Assembly (NCBI GenBank): GCA_015680685.1
Contig: MNCI01004531.1
Location: forward strand, 141,229 to 177,675
Reading direction: 5' to 3'
Length of the DNA: 36,447 nt
Source: Gnetum montanum
Taxonomy: Eukaryota > Streptophyta > Gnetopsida > Gnetales > Gnetaceae
The position numbers and the translations under genes were made by a program. Shown here piece after piece: positions 10,745 through 21,203 of this stretch. How positions within the stretch are numbered: the stretch's first letter is position 1; each line of letters starts with the position of its first letter. Below the pieces are notes generated by a model. It made no database searches. It saw only the letters and a program-made list of their open reading frames with translations, and had not been told where the DNA came from.

Positions 10745-11950
10745 AAACATAAAATTAATAAATTTTTTTCTATTTCTTTAATTTTTCAACTTTTTGTTTT
10801 CCATTTTTTCACCTTTTAATTTACTGTTTTATCTTTTTGTCTTTTTATCTTCTTGTCTGAGTAATCTTGTCCACGAATAAAACACTCATGTGGCTTGTTG
10901 GTTGAGGTGTGTTATATGGTATTGAGTCTCGAGTGGTCCATTATTTGAACAGTGAGCCCATTACACCCACTCATCCATTCTACAAATAAGAGGTTCTGTT
11001 CGAGGGTACAGTGCTATTCTTGACATTCTTGAAACTTAAAATTAATTTTGTGTTCATTGTGCCCAGAGTGAAGAATGATGGACTAAGAGGGAATGACCAG
11101 GGTGTAACATCAAGGAAACTTGTGGATTCTTTTTGGTGACATCTGTAGGTGCTATCATGCAGCTTGGTTGTACTAAGATCCTTGTAGATCTAACGAAAAA
11201 TGGGAGTAAGAGTATTAAAGGCACCCAAAAACATAAAAAAAGAGTGAGTGTGCCAAAGCGGCCAAACAAAAAGTATGCTGCAAAGAAATTCCAAGTCACT
11301 CCTCCCTTGCACAAAACACCAAGTGATTGCATGCCTTGCTGTCATGGTGCTCTTATGGTTGTCCATCATTGGATGAAACGATGCGATGTCACTGATCAGA
11401 GGAATAGACTTGGTCTTGATTTTGGAATGACAGGATAATGACACATTAATCATGCCCTACACTCAAGACTCGTTATGCCCTGAGTCAGTTACCTCACGTC
11501 CCAATCTATGCAATCCCTTCTCCGATTCATTCCATCTTGTTGTTCATGTATTTGTGACTCGTGTCTTGTATAACATTGAATTCATACCTCATCACGGTGG
11601 TATCAACATGTGTGTGTTTTGTTGCATCGGTATAGATTACATTTAACCCTTCTAGTGTCCACTTACATCTTAAGGTGTGGTTACGCAAGGGCATATAGGT
11701 TGGAACCTACTTTGGGGAGGACCCACTTGCGTGAATTTTGTAATTTGTACTTGTTGCACACCATCACATCATCTTATACCCTCTGAGTATTTCATTGTCA
11801 AATCTATTCTTTCCTTTGTCATCATTTTATCAAACGTTCCTCAAAACCAGGTCCAATATTAAAATTTTAGGAAAACTTCCTCAAAAACATTTCTAACTCT
11901 AAAATCACACTAAGCAAAAAATTCAACATTTATTAAAGGCAATGAGTAAG
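10745..11950 (+). other. Inter-ORF block of element A, no pol
   Basis: This holds no reverse transcriptase, RNase H or integrase. Positions 10860-11760 match element B (about 17970-18960, reverse complement) and, in part, element C (36010-36447). A short plus-strand frame (11133-11438) has a recognisable counterpart in B, but it is broken there and resembles no family I know. The conservation is at nucleotide level and may be a structural or regulatory RNA region. Confidence 0.6.
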
Positions 11951-12012
11951 GTATGAAATCATTGAACTTTTTTCAATAACCTTACTAACAATTGATCTTT
12001 ATGTGATTATAG
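11951..12012 (+). promoter_or_regulatory. Candidate 3' splice site/mini-intron before ORF2 (element A)
   Basis: AAG|GTATGA at 11951 could be a donor. TTACTAAC (about 11982-11989) matches a branch-point consensus, and TTATAG ends at 12012, directly before ATGGCC of ORF2. Element B keeps the branch-like site and the AG. Element C keeps donor and branch but has AA instead of AG. At 62 bases it is short for a plant intron, so the acceptor may instead pair with a more distant donor. Confidence 0.45.
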
Positions 12013-12448
12013 ATGGCCCCTAAAAGAATAGAATAAGGAGGACCTTCTCAAGGTGCAACCGAACGACCTAGGGAAGGCAGTAGCCAAGGACCTCATGCAG
12101 AACATGTAGAGAAAAAGGCAATCATTCAGCATCCATCATGAAACTCTTGTTACTGCATAATTTATCCAAGAAAACGGAGGAGAGGTTAAGGCTCGAGCCT
12201 ATGAAGAGGAACGATGGATATTTGTGGCATGGCATGTCAAGGCCAATCAAGTGTTCCCGTAGCTGCCGTGTCCATGAAAAGTTCTGACTCCATCAAACAT
12301 TGGAACATCAGCATGGATGACTCATAATCCTCAAATAGAAGAGGAGAAACATCAAGTGCTTCTTCAATGGTATCAATCTTAGAAGCTTGATGCACAGGAC
12401 AAAGGAAAGGCACCCATGGAGGAGCCACCACTACTGGGAACCCCATAA
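12013..12448 (+). pseudogene. ORF2 remnant of element A (large internal deletion)
   Basis: It begins ATGGCCCCTAAAAG (MAPK, as in element C). About 40 N-terminal codons match the start of ORF2, then the sequence jumps to the last 100 or so codons (RAYEEERW...KGKAPMEEPP) and ends at TAA 12446-12448. Compared with B and C roughly 2 kb is missing, including the conserved domain and the coiled coil. Several stops remain. Because it is flanked by complete LTRs and a duplicated target, the deletion could predate or follow transposition. Confidence 0.7.
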
Positions 12449-12620
12449 GTTCCATAAATTTTATCATTTTTTGTCTGTGTCCCAATTTTTTCATATCCAC
12501 TGCAGCATGAATAAATTTCTAGTCAGTAAATAATCCCATACCTATCCACTGTGTATTCAATTGAGCTTGTTCCTCACTTTCTTTCACTCAAGGATGAGTT
12601 TTTACTCAGTCGTGGAGGTA
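12449..12620 (+). other. 3' untranslated end and polypurine tract of element A
   Basis: The matching region of element C carries the same conserved words near CATACCTATCCACT (12537-12550). The short purine tract GTGGAGGTA (12612-12620) abuts the 3' LTR; in B and C it reads GGGGGTA. It would prime plus-strand synthesis. Confidence 0.6.
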
Positions 12621-13532
12621 TGATGAAGCGCTATATAGTCGATGCATCGACTAGGCTACATATACGAGACCTTGTATATGCGGCCGCATCGACACGGCCC
12701 TGTTGATGTAGCCTTCCTACATCGATGTGACCCTATTGACGTAGCCTTCCTGCATCGACGTGGCCTTATTTATGCAGCTGCCTATCCCAACCTATAAATA
12801 AGAGGGCCTGCTGCATCATTTGGAGAGGCTTGGAGTAGTTGTAGCGAAGCCCTTGCATTTTTTTTCCGTAGGAGTTAGATTATTTTCCCAAGTGCATGCC
12901 CGCAATGTGATGCTTGTAATTGTATGACACATTTATTTGAGTGTGACGTATTTGGACGTGCACATGACCAGAAATAAAGATCGAGATTACTTCATCATTG
13001 TAGCATTCACTTAGATTTAATTGTCTAGTTTAATTGTTAATTGCTATTGTTATTTATTTCTTTCTTAGTTAATATTTATTTATCATCATTTACTATTCCT
13101 GTTGTTAAATGCAGAATGAGCACAAGCATTTGAGTGTGACTACTTGGTAACCTAGTAGCGTACCTAGGATCTACGCTTGGTAATCCCAGTAGTAGTTGTG
13201 CACGAGGTCCAAGATGTGTATGGATGATTAAGGAACGGATGCTCATCGCACTTAGGTTAGCTTAGACTTCATTTCCTATTATCATTAGTTTAATCAAGAT
13301 TATTTCCCATTGTCTCTAGAAGTAGCATTATTTTAGGATCACATCATACACCTCACTCTGGACTAAATCATACATGACAAAGCAAATACTAGTCCAAGTG
13401 GGAAGACAGCGAACTGCGATCAACGTGTAACGATCTAGATACCAAAACTAGCCTGTCCGTAGAGTTCGACCAGATCATGCGTGAATGCTCGTATTCATAT
13501 GGTTGGACGTAGGGATACCTAGCCGCTCATCA
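12621..13532 (+). repeat. 3' LTR of element A
   Basis: It starts TGATGAAGC and ends CGCTCATCA. It has a TATA box at 12793-12800 and AATAAA at 12973-12978. It carries one more 33-base U3 unit (starting CTTCCTACATCGATG) than the 5' LTR. Confidence 0.88.
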
Positions 13533-13537
13533 GTGAG
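13533..13537. repeat. Target-site duplication of element A (right)
   Basis: GTGAG is identical to 7760-7764. Element B's LTR continues directly after it with GTACCCCTACACTC. Confidence 0.85.
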
Positions 13538-14389
13538 GTACCCCTACACTCAACCATACAAATACGAGCATTTCATGCACGATCTGGTTGAACTTTGCAG
13601 ATGGGCTAGTTGTTGTATCTAGATAGTTACTCGCTAATCGTAGTTCGCTATCTTCCCACCTGGACTAGTAATTTCTTTGTCACGTATGGTTTAGTTCAAA
13701 GTGAGGTGTATGATGTGTTCCTAAACTAATTCTACTCTTGGAGGCAATGGAAAATAATCTTTAATTAAGCTAGGATGAAAAGGGAAGAGAGAATATAAGC
13801 TAGTCTAAGTGCGAAGAGCATCCATTCCTTAATCATCTGTACACATCTTGGACCTCATGCATGACTACGACTGGGATTACCAAGCGTAGATCCTAGGTAT
13901 GCTACTGGGTTACCAAGTAGTCCCACTTAAATGCTCGTGATTAAGTCGTACTCATTCCACGTTTAAGGAGTTTAGGGTGAAGAGATATTAACTACGAAAG
14001 CAATAAATAACAATATCAATTAAATAATTAAACTAAGTGAATGCTACAATGATGAAGTAATATCAATATTTATTTTTGGTCATGTGTGTGTCCAAGTACA
14101 TCACACTCAAAAAAAGGATGTTGTACAATTACAATCATCACACTGCAGGCATGCACTGGGAGAGAAGGTTGAGAGGAAAAATGACAAAAAGATCCTACAC
14201 TTAACTTGACTCTAAAAACTAACTAAGAAAAATTCCTTTCCCATGTGCCCACATGTGTATTTATAGGCCCACATAGGAACCACGATATCACATATCTAAT
14301 ATTGTTGTTGGATGTGATATTGGGTACCCAATATCACGTATCCAATATCGTGGGTTCGATATCACAACCCAATGAAACACGATTCATCA
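13538..14389 (-). repeat. 3' LTR of element B (larger piece; the rest is 7751-7764)
   Basis: This is the reverse-orientation LTR split by element A. It matches 21204-22068 once the 14 bases at 7751-7764 are added back. On the minus strand it starts TGATGAATCG. Its U3 holds GATATC/AATATC words (about 14280-14370), followed by TATAAATA (14258-14265). Confidence 0.85.
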
Positions 14390-14582
14390 TACCCCCATGA
14401 CTGAATGAAAATAAGTCCTCGAGTCAAAATGAGAAAAAACCCCATTAATTACATAGTGGATAGGTATGGGATTATTATCTAACATGGAATCTATTCATGC
14501 CATAGCGAAGGACTTAATAGAACAAAATTTGGACACCACACGAAAAATGCAAAATTTCCGAAATTACAAAATTGGGTGGAAC
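14390..14582 (-). other. Polypurine tract and 3' untranslated end of element B
   Basis: Read on the minus strand, ATGGGGGTA directly precedes the 3' LTR. The sequence between ORF2 and this tract is non-coding. It is shared with element C (32214-32384). Confidence 0.55.
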
Positions 14583-17128
14583 TCATGTGGTTCTTGGTGG
14601 CGATGGCTCCTCCATGGGTTGCTTTCCCTTGTCTTGTGATCCAAGTTTTGGGATTTGATGACGTTGAAGTAGTGCCTTGAGTTTCTCTTCAATTCAGGGA
14701 TCCTGTGCTATCCATGCTGATGCTCCAATGTTTAATGGAGTCGGCACCTCCCATGGGCACAGTAGTTGCGGAAAAATTTTGTTTGCTTTGATGTACTAGG
14801 CTGCAAACAACCGTTGCTCTTCCTCATAGGCTCTGGCTTTGTCTCTGTACTCCTAAAAATCTGTAGATCCCAGCTCTTAAGTTCCACCTAGTGGGCAAAT
14901 GCATATGTGTCCAATATGGCCCGCCAATCAGTGTGTGGAGTACTGAGAGTGTTGATGTGGGCCTTGACCATATGGATCTCCTTCTCGATGATTTGTTTAT
15001 ACATTCCCACCTAGTCTTGGAAGTGCTCTTTTAACTTTTCGTGCCGCTTGACCTCATTTTACCACACGCTTATTTCGATGGCCATCTTCTAATGGATGGT
15101 GTGTACCTCCTCCATTGAGAGGGTTTGATTTTCCTTGGCTAAACCGTTCATGTCTTGGTTGACCCTAATCAGCTGTTCTCGTAGCCATTGAAAATGTTCT
15201 TTGAGAACATTCTTCTGTTTCTCCACAGAGGTCAACCAGAGATTGTCAACAACAAGTTGTTTGTTTTCTTCTTGTAAGGCCTTGAGTGCCTTGGCATGCA
15301 TGTAAGTTTGTGCTTGTGCCATGGAGGCATTCTGGTTGGCCTTCTCTTTTTCCTCTACCACCTTTTTATTTTCTGCCAGTAATTTGTTGAGTTGGTCAGT
15401 CCTGAAGGTGTCCAGCTGGTTCGTGGGAATGAATTGAGAGGGATCCTACTGTGCTGCTTGTAGGGTTATGAGCCTTTCTTGTAATCTTTCAACTTTTACT
15501 TCTGTGTACTTGGCCCTTATTTCTATCATGACTCGCTTTCCTTTGGTGAAGATGAGGTCTGATTGTGCTGCTGTAACATCCTGTGGGATGTCAAACAAGG
15601 ACATCATTACCTATCCTGTTTGCAGTAATTGATCAAGCACATCCTCATGTTCCGTAGGAGTCATTGAGGGACCAAGCAGAGTTTGAGCATCCCATGCTCC
15701 TATGAAATTTACTAGTGACACAATAGGAACATTAAAAGATTCCTTGATGTGGTCTATGACCACCATTACAGCTCCCATTGCATCTTGGTGCTACATGACC
15801 ACCACTATGGCCCCTTCACCAATCTCCAATTGCACCTGAAAGGATGTAGCATTCCTTGAAATATGTTATGATCGATAACTCTCCTCTCCTCCTATTTGAA
15901 TGGACACCTCGCCCCTTGCATGATCTATAGAAATAGTGGACCATACGGTATCATTGATGCCATGGAAGAAATTTGCATCATCATGACTTCTGCAACTGAC
16001 CGTCTCAACGATGGCCCTGAGATGGCTCATCGATGATCGGTAATCCTGCAATGGTGGTGGTGGTTAATCTCGCTAGCTCATGCTAGGTCCTACTTCTTGT
16101 TGTTGACAGGGTCCCATGCTTGGAGGTTGGTTGGACCCTGCAAGTTGAGTTGCAATGGGCCCCACCATCTGTTCTTGCTCTTGTTTTAGCCCCAATGTCT
16201 CACCAACAATTTTTCTTGCAACTGGTGGCTTTAGTAGTTTAGCATATGAAGCATTTTGGGCTTTCCTAAGGACATCATTGGTGTATCCTTGAATACCAGC
16301 ATGCTTGCACAGCTTCCAGGTGAGACACGAGAAGGGTAACACAAACTTCCCTATCTTATGTTCTTTAAACCGCCTTAAGATCTCCATGAAATATATATGA
16401 GGTAGGTTAGCATTAACCTTTCCCATCAATATCACACATCCTCTTGCTACATATGTTGAAATTCTATTTAACCCTTTTGTGGGGAAGGTGTGATAAGTTC
16501 CAATTTTAAAGTAGATTTTCTCTTCCAACGTCAACTCTCCATAGGTTTTATCTTCTTTACCATACACCCTGTCTAACCAAACCTTTCGTGCATCAGCATC
16601 AAAGTGAGTGAACAGACAAGAAACCTTTGGCCCTATATTTGGAAGGTTTAACACTTCCGAAATGGCTTGGACAGTGAAATCAACAGACACACCACAAATG
16701 TTAACTGTGGTGCCTTCTTCTTTATTGTGCCATAATTGATACATTTCTCCTAAGTACCAGGCACCACTTTTGGAGAGGATAGGCCATAATGGAGACCCCT
16801 TGAGGTGGTCCCTAACGGCCTCAGCAGTGAATTCCATGAAAGGTCCAAAGTTTAATTCCACGATCACTGCAGTTGATGTGGACCTTTCACAAATGGCCTA
16901 GACACATTCTAAGGGCAACGTGAGGTGTCATCCCTGTTCAGGAACTACAGTAGCTCCTCCTTCTACCTGTCTCGATTGTATAGTGGCAAGGCCTTCTTGT
17001 TGATGAATATTAAATGATTGTTCCTCCTACTTTGCATGTTGTTCGATAGGCATCTGTTCTTTACCTCTCCTGTGTTTCTTAAACACACCTTGAGAGGGAC
17101 ATTCTTGTTATCTATGATTTGGGACCAT
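14583..17128 (-). pseudogene. ORF2 of element B: plant-transposon-protein-like domain plus coiled coil
   Basis: It runs from ATG 17128 to TGA 14583, about 850 codons, with stops and at least one net frameshift. The best-preserved stretch (16073-16867, 264 residues) includes VRDHLKGSPLWPILSKSGAW, VDFTVQAISEVLNLPNIGP, FPTKGLNRISTYVARG and VNANLPHIYFMEILRRF. The order V.G..VDF..I...L.LP, then P...L..ST.V.RG, then G.VN....I...I resembles the putative plant transposon protein domain (PF20167 type, from memory). Further on, 15089-15361 is a charged, Glu/Gln/Lys-rich heptad-like stretch, and the end is GKQPMEEPSPPRTT. It sits where Athila elements carry an env-like ORF, but I see no signal peptide or membrane span. 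Function unknown. Confidence 0.7.
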
Positions 17129-17630
17129 CTACAATCACACAGGGCCAAGCATTAGTAAGGTTGTTTACCCAAGTTAATTTATATCTTACTTCTTGCCTTA
17201 ATGAGTTTGTTTTGATTCTGAGTGATTTTAAAGTTATGAATTTTTATGGAAATGTACCCAAAATATTTTTATATTTGGTCCACTTTGCTTAGGTGGCTTC
17301 AAAGTTTAATTTCTTGGTATAGGTAAGGAGATGTAATTGGTTGTGGAACGTGTTTATTATTATTTTTATAGCTAATTACCCTTGGCAGTGTCCTTTGGGT
17401 GATGATGAATTTCAAAAAATTGATATGCAATTCAGTGTGTACCCATCCCCCATGACTAAGTTGAACACTCCAGGTTCAAGTTGGTTTAGATGGAATGAAA
17501 ATCGGAGCACCAACGAGTGAGTTATGGTTAGCGAAGTGAGAAATGCGCAATCGCAAGTCATAGAAAGAAATTTGAAAAAATTTCCTTGCGTGAATAGTTG
17601 CAAATGATGTTGATAGGTGCAGGGGGCCCA
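17129..17630 (-). other. Leader upstream of ORF2 in element B, with 3' splice-like signal
   Basis: Non-coding on the element's strand. Close to the ATG, TTACTAAT (17151-17158) and GATTGTAG (ending at 17129) resemble a branch point and splice acceptor. The donor-like site kept in A and C reads AAGATATAA here. Confidence 0.45.
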
Positions 17631-17715
17631 TGTATATATATATATTAAGGATGCGATATCATGTACCCACTAGCGAGGACCAGATATCGCATCGGACTCG
17701 ATATTGAGGACCTCG
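17631..17715 (-). promoter_or_regulatory. Internal GATATCGC-like cluster plus TATA run upstream of ORF2 (element B)
   Basis: Read on the minus strand, a decayed series of GATATC/CGATAT words (17715-17651) is followed by a run of alternating T and A (about 17646-17632). This mirrors the word cluster plus TATA box of the same element's LTR. The counterpart in element C (35626-35715) is far better preserved. Confidence 0.5.
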
Positions 17716-19031
17716 TATAGCGTCCTACCAAAAATAGGGCACTTGTAATATTTGCCAATTTTAAAAAAAAAATTTAAAATTTTTTGAAACTCCAAGGTAT
17801 AAACTAAGCACATGTAGGTCAATGTAAAGGAGTCCAAGGTAATACAAACTAGTCCTAAAGGCACAAAGAGTATAATGATGTAAAATTTGTCAATGAGAAT
17901 CATGAGGAGTAGGGGAGAAAGTACATGTGGGTGCCTCTTTCTAGGTTGAGGAAAATGTGTTACAAGTGCGATTTATAGAAGTCATGCAAGCGGGTCCTCC
18001 CCAAAGTAGGCTTCTACCTATAATTCCCTTACATAACCACACCTCAAAATGTTCGTAGGCACTAGAAGGGTTAAATGTAATCCACACTAGTTCCACAAAA
18101 CACACACATGTAGATACCACCGTGATGAGATATGAATTCAATGCTATACAAGACATGAGTCACAATTACATGTACAATGAGGTGAGATGAATTTTAGAAG
18201 GGACTACAGAGATTGGGACATGAGGTAACTGTTCCAGGGTAGAATGAATCCTCAGTGTAAGGCATGATTAATGTGTTATTAACCTGGCATTCCAAAATCA
18301 GGTTCAAGTCCATTCCTCTAATTAGTGACATCGCATTGCTTCATTCAATGATGGACAACCATAAGAGCACCATGATAGCAAGGCGTATGATCACTTGGCG
18401 TTTTGTTCAAGGGAGGAGTGATTTTTTCTTTTTGGCACACATGTTTCTTTTTCCTTTGTTCTTTTTGTGTAGCCGCTTTGGCACAATCTCTCTCTTTTTT
18501 TCGAATGCTTAATCCAAAGAAGCCGCCAACCTTCAAGCATGGGTACATGTCTTTCCAATGGAATCCCCTAGAACAACATTGGATTTTTGAGTGCCTTTTG
18601 ATTACTCTTACTCCCATTTTTCATTAGATCTACAAGGATCTTAGTACAGTCAAGCTGCATGATGACTCCCATAGATGTCACCAAAGAGAATCCACAAGTC
18701 CCCTTGATGTCACACCCTGGCCATTCCCACTTAGTCAATCCTTCTTCACTTTGGGTATAATAACACAAGGTTACTTTAAGTTTTAATAATTAAGAATATC
18801 ATTGTACCCAGGGTAGAACCCCTTATTAATAGAATGGATGGATGGATGTTGTGGCTCTTTGTTCAAATAATTAGTCACCTAAGACTTGATAGCATAAAAC
18901 AACACCTCAACCAATGAGTCACATGAGTGTTTTATTCATAGGTAAGATTACTCATAAAAAGATGAAAAACTGGAAAACAAAAAATTGTAAAATTAAAAAA
19001 AATGAAAATTATTTATTAATCCTGCTTGTTA
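17716..19031 (-). other. Inter-ORF block of element B, no pol
   Basis: There is no recognisable pol domain. About 17970-18960 is the reverse-strand match of 10860-11760 in element A, with an extra segment of roughly 70 bases near 18520-18590. The minus-strand frames 18568-18768 and 18345-18617 correspond in part to the short frame in A but are broken. Confidence 0.55.
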
Positions 19032-21068
19032 TTAGAATGGAGGGTATCCCCCATGAATAAATGGTTGAGCATGGCTAGAATTAATAAATGAAAAGTGGGG
19101 ATCCTTGCATGTTGGAAATATTGGGATCTGGTCATGTTCAAACCACTGGGTGTCTTTTGATGTGGTGGTTGGAATGTACCTCGAGTGGGGTTCACACACT
19201 TGATTATAGTAAACATAGTAGGGCAATTTATAAGATGTAGTCAATTGATGAGTGGTTGACCCACTATGGCACCCGTGACCATAAGATGGTATGCAAGGAT
19301 CAATCTGTCTTCCTCGGTGGCTATATTCATAGGGTCATATGGTTGCTGGAGTATTTGTTGAAGGCCCAGAGAAAGTAACACAAGGCATTACATTCGAGGA
19401 GGGAGCTACACCATAGTGTTGGACTTGTGCTAGGTTGGAAGGTGCAGTGGGCTCAAAAGTGTGCTATCCCTTCTTATGATCACATCTAAAGAAGGGATGC
19501 CTATGATGTTGTGGAGGATTCCCACTGCTATTGACAGTAGCAGCATAAGTAACATTTGTGGGTTGGTGTGGTGGTGCAAAACCCTTTGGAACACTTGGTG
19601 GTGATGTAGAAGGAGGTGAAGGATGAGAATTTTGAGATTGAGAAGGAGCGTAAGGTATCCAAGGTGGTGGTTGTGTTGGAGAGGATATGGGTTGATAGTA
19701 TTCAGGAGAACAATAATCATATGGTGAGATAGAGTATATTGACCCAGTTGGGAAAATAGGATGTTGAACTTGATAAGTACCTAAGTTCATATTGTATGAA
19801 GGGTGTAACTAGTTTGGGGGTGGCCTCCCCCACAACTGGGATTGTTGCCACTATGATCGAACATAGTATCTCTATACAAAATTTGGGTGTAACACTCTTC
19901 CCCAATGTTCCTGTAAATGTTCCAAGATTGGACATTGGCCCTTGGGATGGTCATATAGGCAAAAATTACATTGATATGTATGATTGGCAGTTGAGCTCTT
20001 ATCCTCTTCAACCCTTCTTTCTGATTGTCTAAGGATATTTTGTCCTACTTCTTGGTTTGTCATAACTCTACCTCCAATAATGTTGGCATATTCTCCACAT
20101 TTTTTATGCATCCATTCCATCATCTTATTGATCTTTACCTCAATTTCATCCAATGATTGTAGTATTGGGAAAGCTGATTCCACCTCCTTGAGGTGAGTTG
20201 ATTTATCCTCTTCATAATCATGGGCCCTTATTGAATTAAGGTTTTGGACCTATTGAGATTTTTCAGCATTCTCCCATTTAGCCATATCTCCTTCTTCTTT
20301 TGCTACCCATTTGATAAGCTCTTGGAATTGATGGGTTCGTAGTTCATATAGTTGACCTTGAGCATACATCCCTAAGGTCTCCCTTGTTTCATTACGAAGC
20401 CCATCAATAATGTGGTACATTAGCCTCTCCTTGGAGAACTCATGGCCTAGGTAGTTGTTTAACAGTGCATAATATCTTTCTAAGGCCATGTCCAATGGTT
20501 CATGTTGTGCTTGTTTCCACTCTTGGATTTGTCTCCTCAAGGCTAACACTCTTGCATAGGTTTGATATCTTTCGTTAAAGAGCTCTACCATTGTTGGCCA
20601 ATGTTGGATTGATTTAGGTTTTAGGGACCTATACCATACTTTTGCATGGTCAATGAGTGTCATAGGAAAGAGCTTAAGTTTTTTCCATCCATTATCAATG
20701 TTGTTCCATGCATAGGAATTGTAGAAGGCTTGTAAATATTGTTGCAGATCTAAATCATAGCCTCCTAAAAACTTAGGAAAGTTATTTAAGTCAAGCCTAG
20801 GTATGCGGCTTTCCTTACGATGCTTGCAGGATATTTGAACAGCCTCTTGTATTTCCATTAGGCTTGTAGTGGCTAGTAGGGGTTCATCGTCATTGGGTAG
20901 GTTATGCATTCATGAGTTGGAATGATTTTTTCTTTGTTTATGTTTATAGGAAACCCCTACATCAGATTGGGCACTCCAAACTTCATCTGCATCATCATAT
21001 AATTCGTTGGTTCTCCAATGAATTGCCTTACTAGTTGTTGCGTTATCATAGTCTTGTGAGAGAGACAT
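19032..21068 (-). pseudogene. gag: gag of element B (Tat/Athila-type), interrupted by stops
   Basis: A single frame runs from ATG (21066-21068) to the stop at 19032, about 679 codons, with several stops and no net frameshift. Its order is the same as element A's Gag: N-terminal MSLSQDYDN, a core containing LDLNNFPKFLGGYDLDLQQY and MALERYYALLNNY (20250-20909), the CX2CX3HX4C knuckle CNFCLYDHPKGQC, a Pro-rich tail (19464-19790) and the end SSHAQPFIHGGYPPF. Private stops include TGA just upstream of 20909 and TAG at 20250. The TAG at 19851-19853 is in the same place as element A's TAG at 9962. The tail is richer in proline than A's. Confidence 0.85.
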
Positions 21069-21184
21069 GGTTGTAAATTTTTGTGTGATTTAATTGAGAT
21101 TAATTTTCTTTCCTAAAATATGTATTGTGAATACTTTGTTACAGCGATATTGTATGATGTAGCTAACCTAAATAACTAGCACTG

Positions 21185-21203
21185 TCCCTGGAAATGGCAC
21201 CAA
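21185..21203 (-). other. Primer-binding site of element B
   Basis: On the minus strand TTGGTGCCATTTCCAGGGA directly follows the 5' LTR. It is of the same tRNA-Asp-like type as in element A, with different point changes. Confidence 0.7.

Larger units (their letters stand above)
7765..13532 (+). mobile_element. Element A: nested non-autonomous Ty3/gypsy (Tat/Athila-like) LTR retrotransposon
   Basis: This is a complete LTR-to-LTR element of 5768 bases. It has a 5' LTR (7765-8643), a primer site (8644-8662), gag (8786-10744), a non-pol block, a heavily deleted ORF2 remnant (12013-12448), a short purine tract (12612-12620) and a 3' LTR (12621-13532). It is flanked by GTGAG on both sides. It is inserted in the opposite orientation 14 bases inside the terminus of element B's 3' LTR. 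The LTRs differ at about 11 of 180 compared bases, mostly transitions. No pol domain lies between gag and the 3' LTR. Confidence 0.88.

Noticed and set aside
12237-12500. An 87-residue minus-strand frame in element A
   Set aside because: It is antisense to the C-terminal remnant of ORF2, which matches ORF2 of B and C on the plus strand.
18264-18627. Plus-strand frames within element B's inter-ORF block
   Set aside because: They are on the strand opposite to the element. Their similarity to 11190-11453 is explained by the nucleotide conservation of the block.
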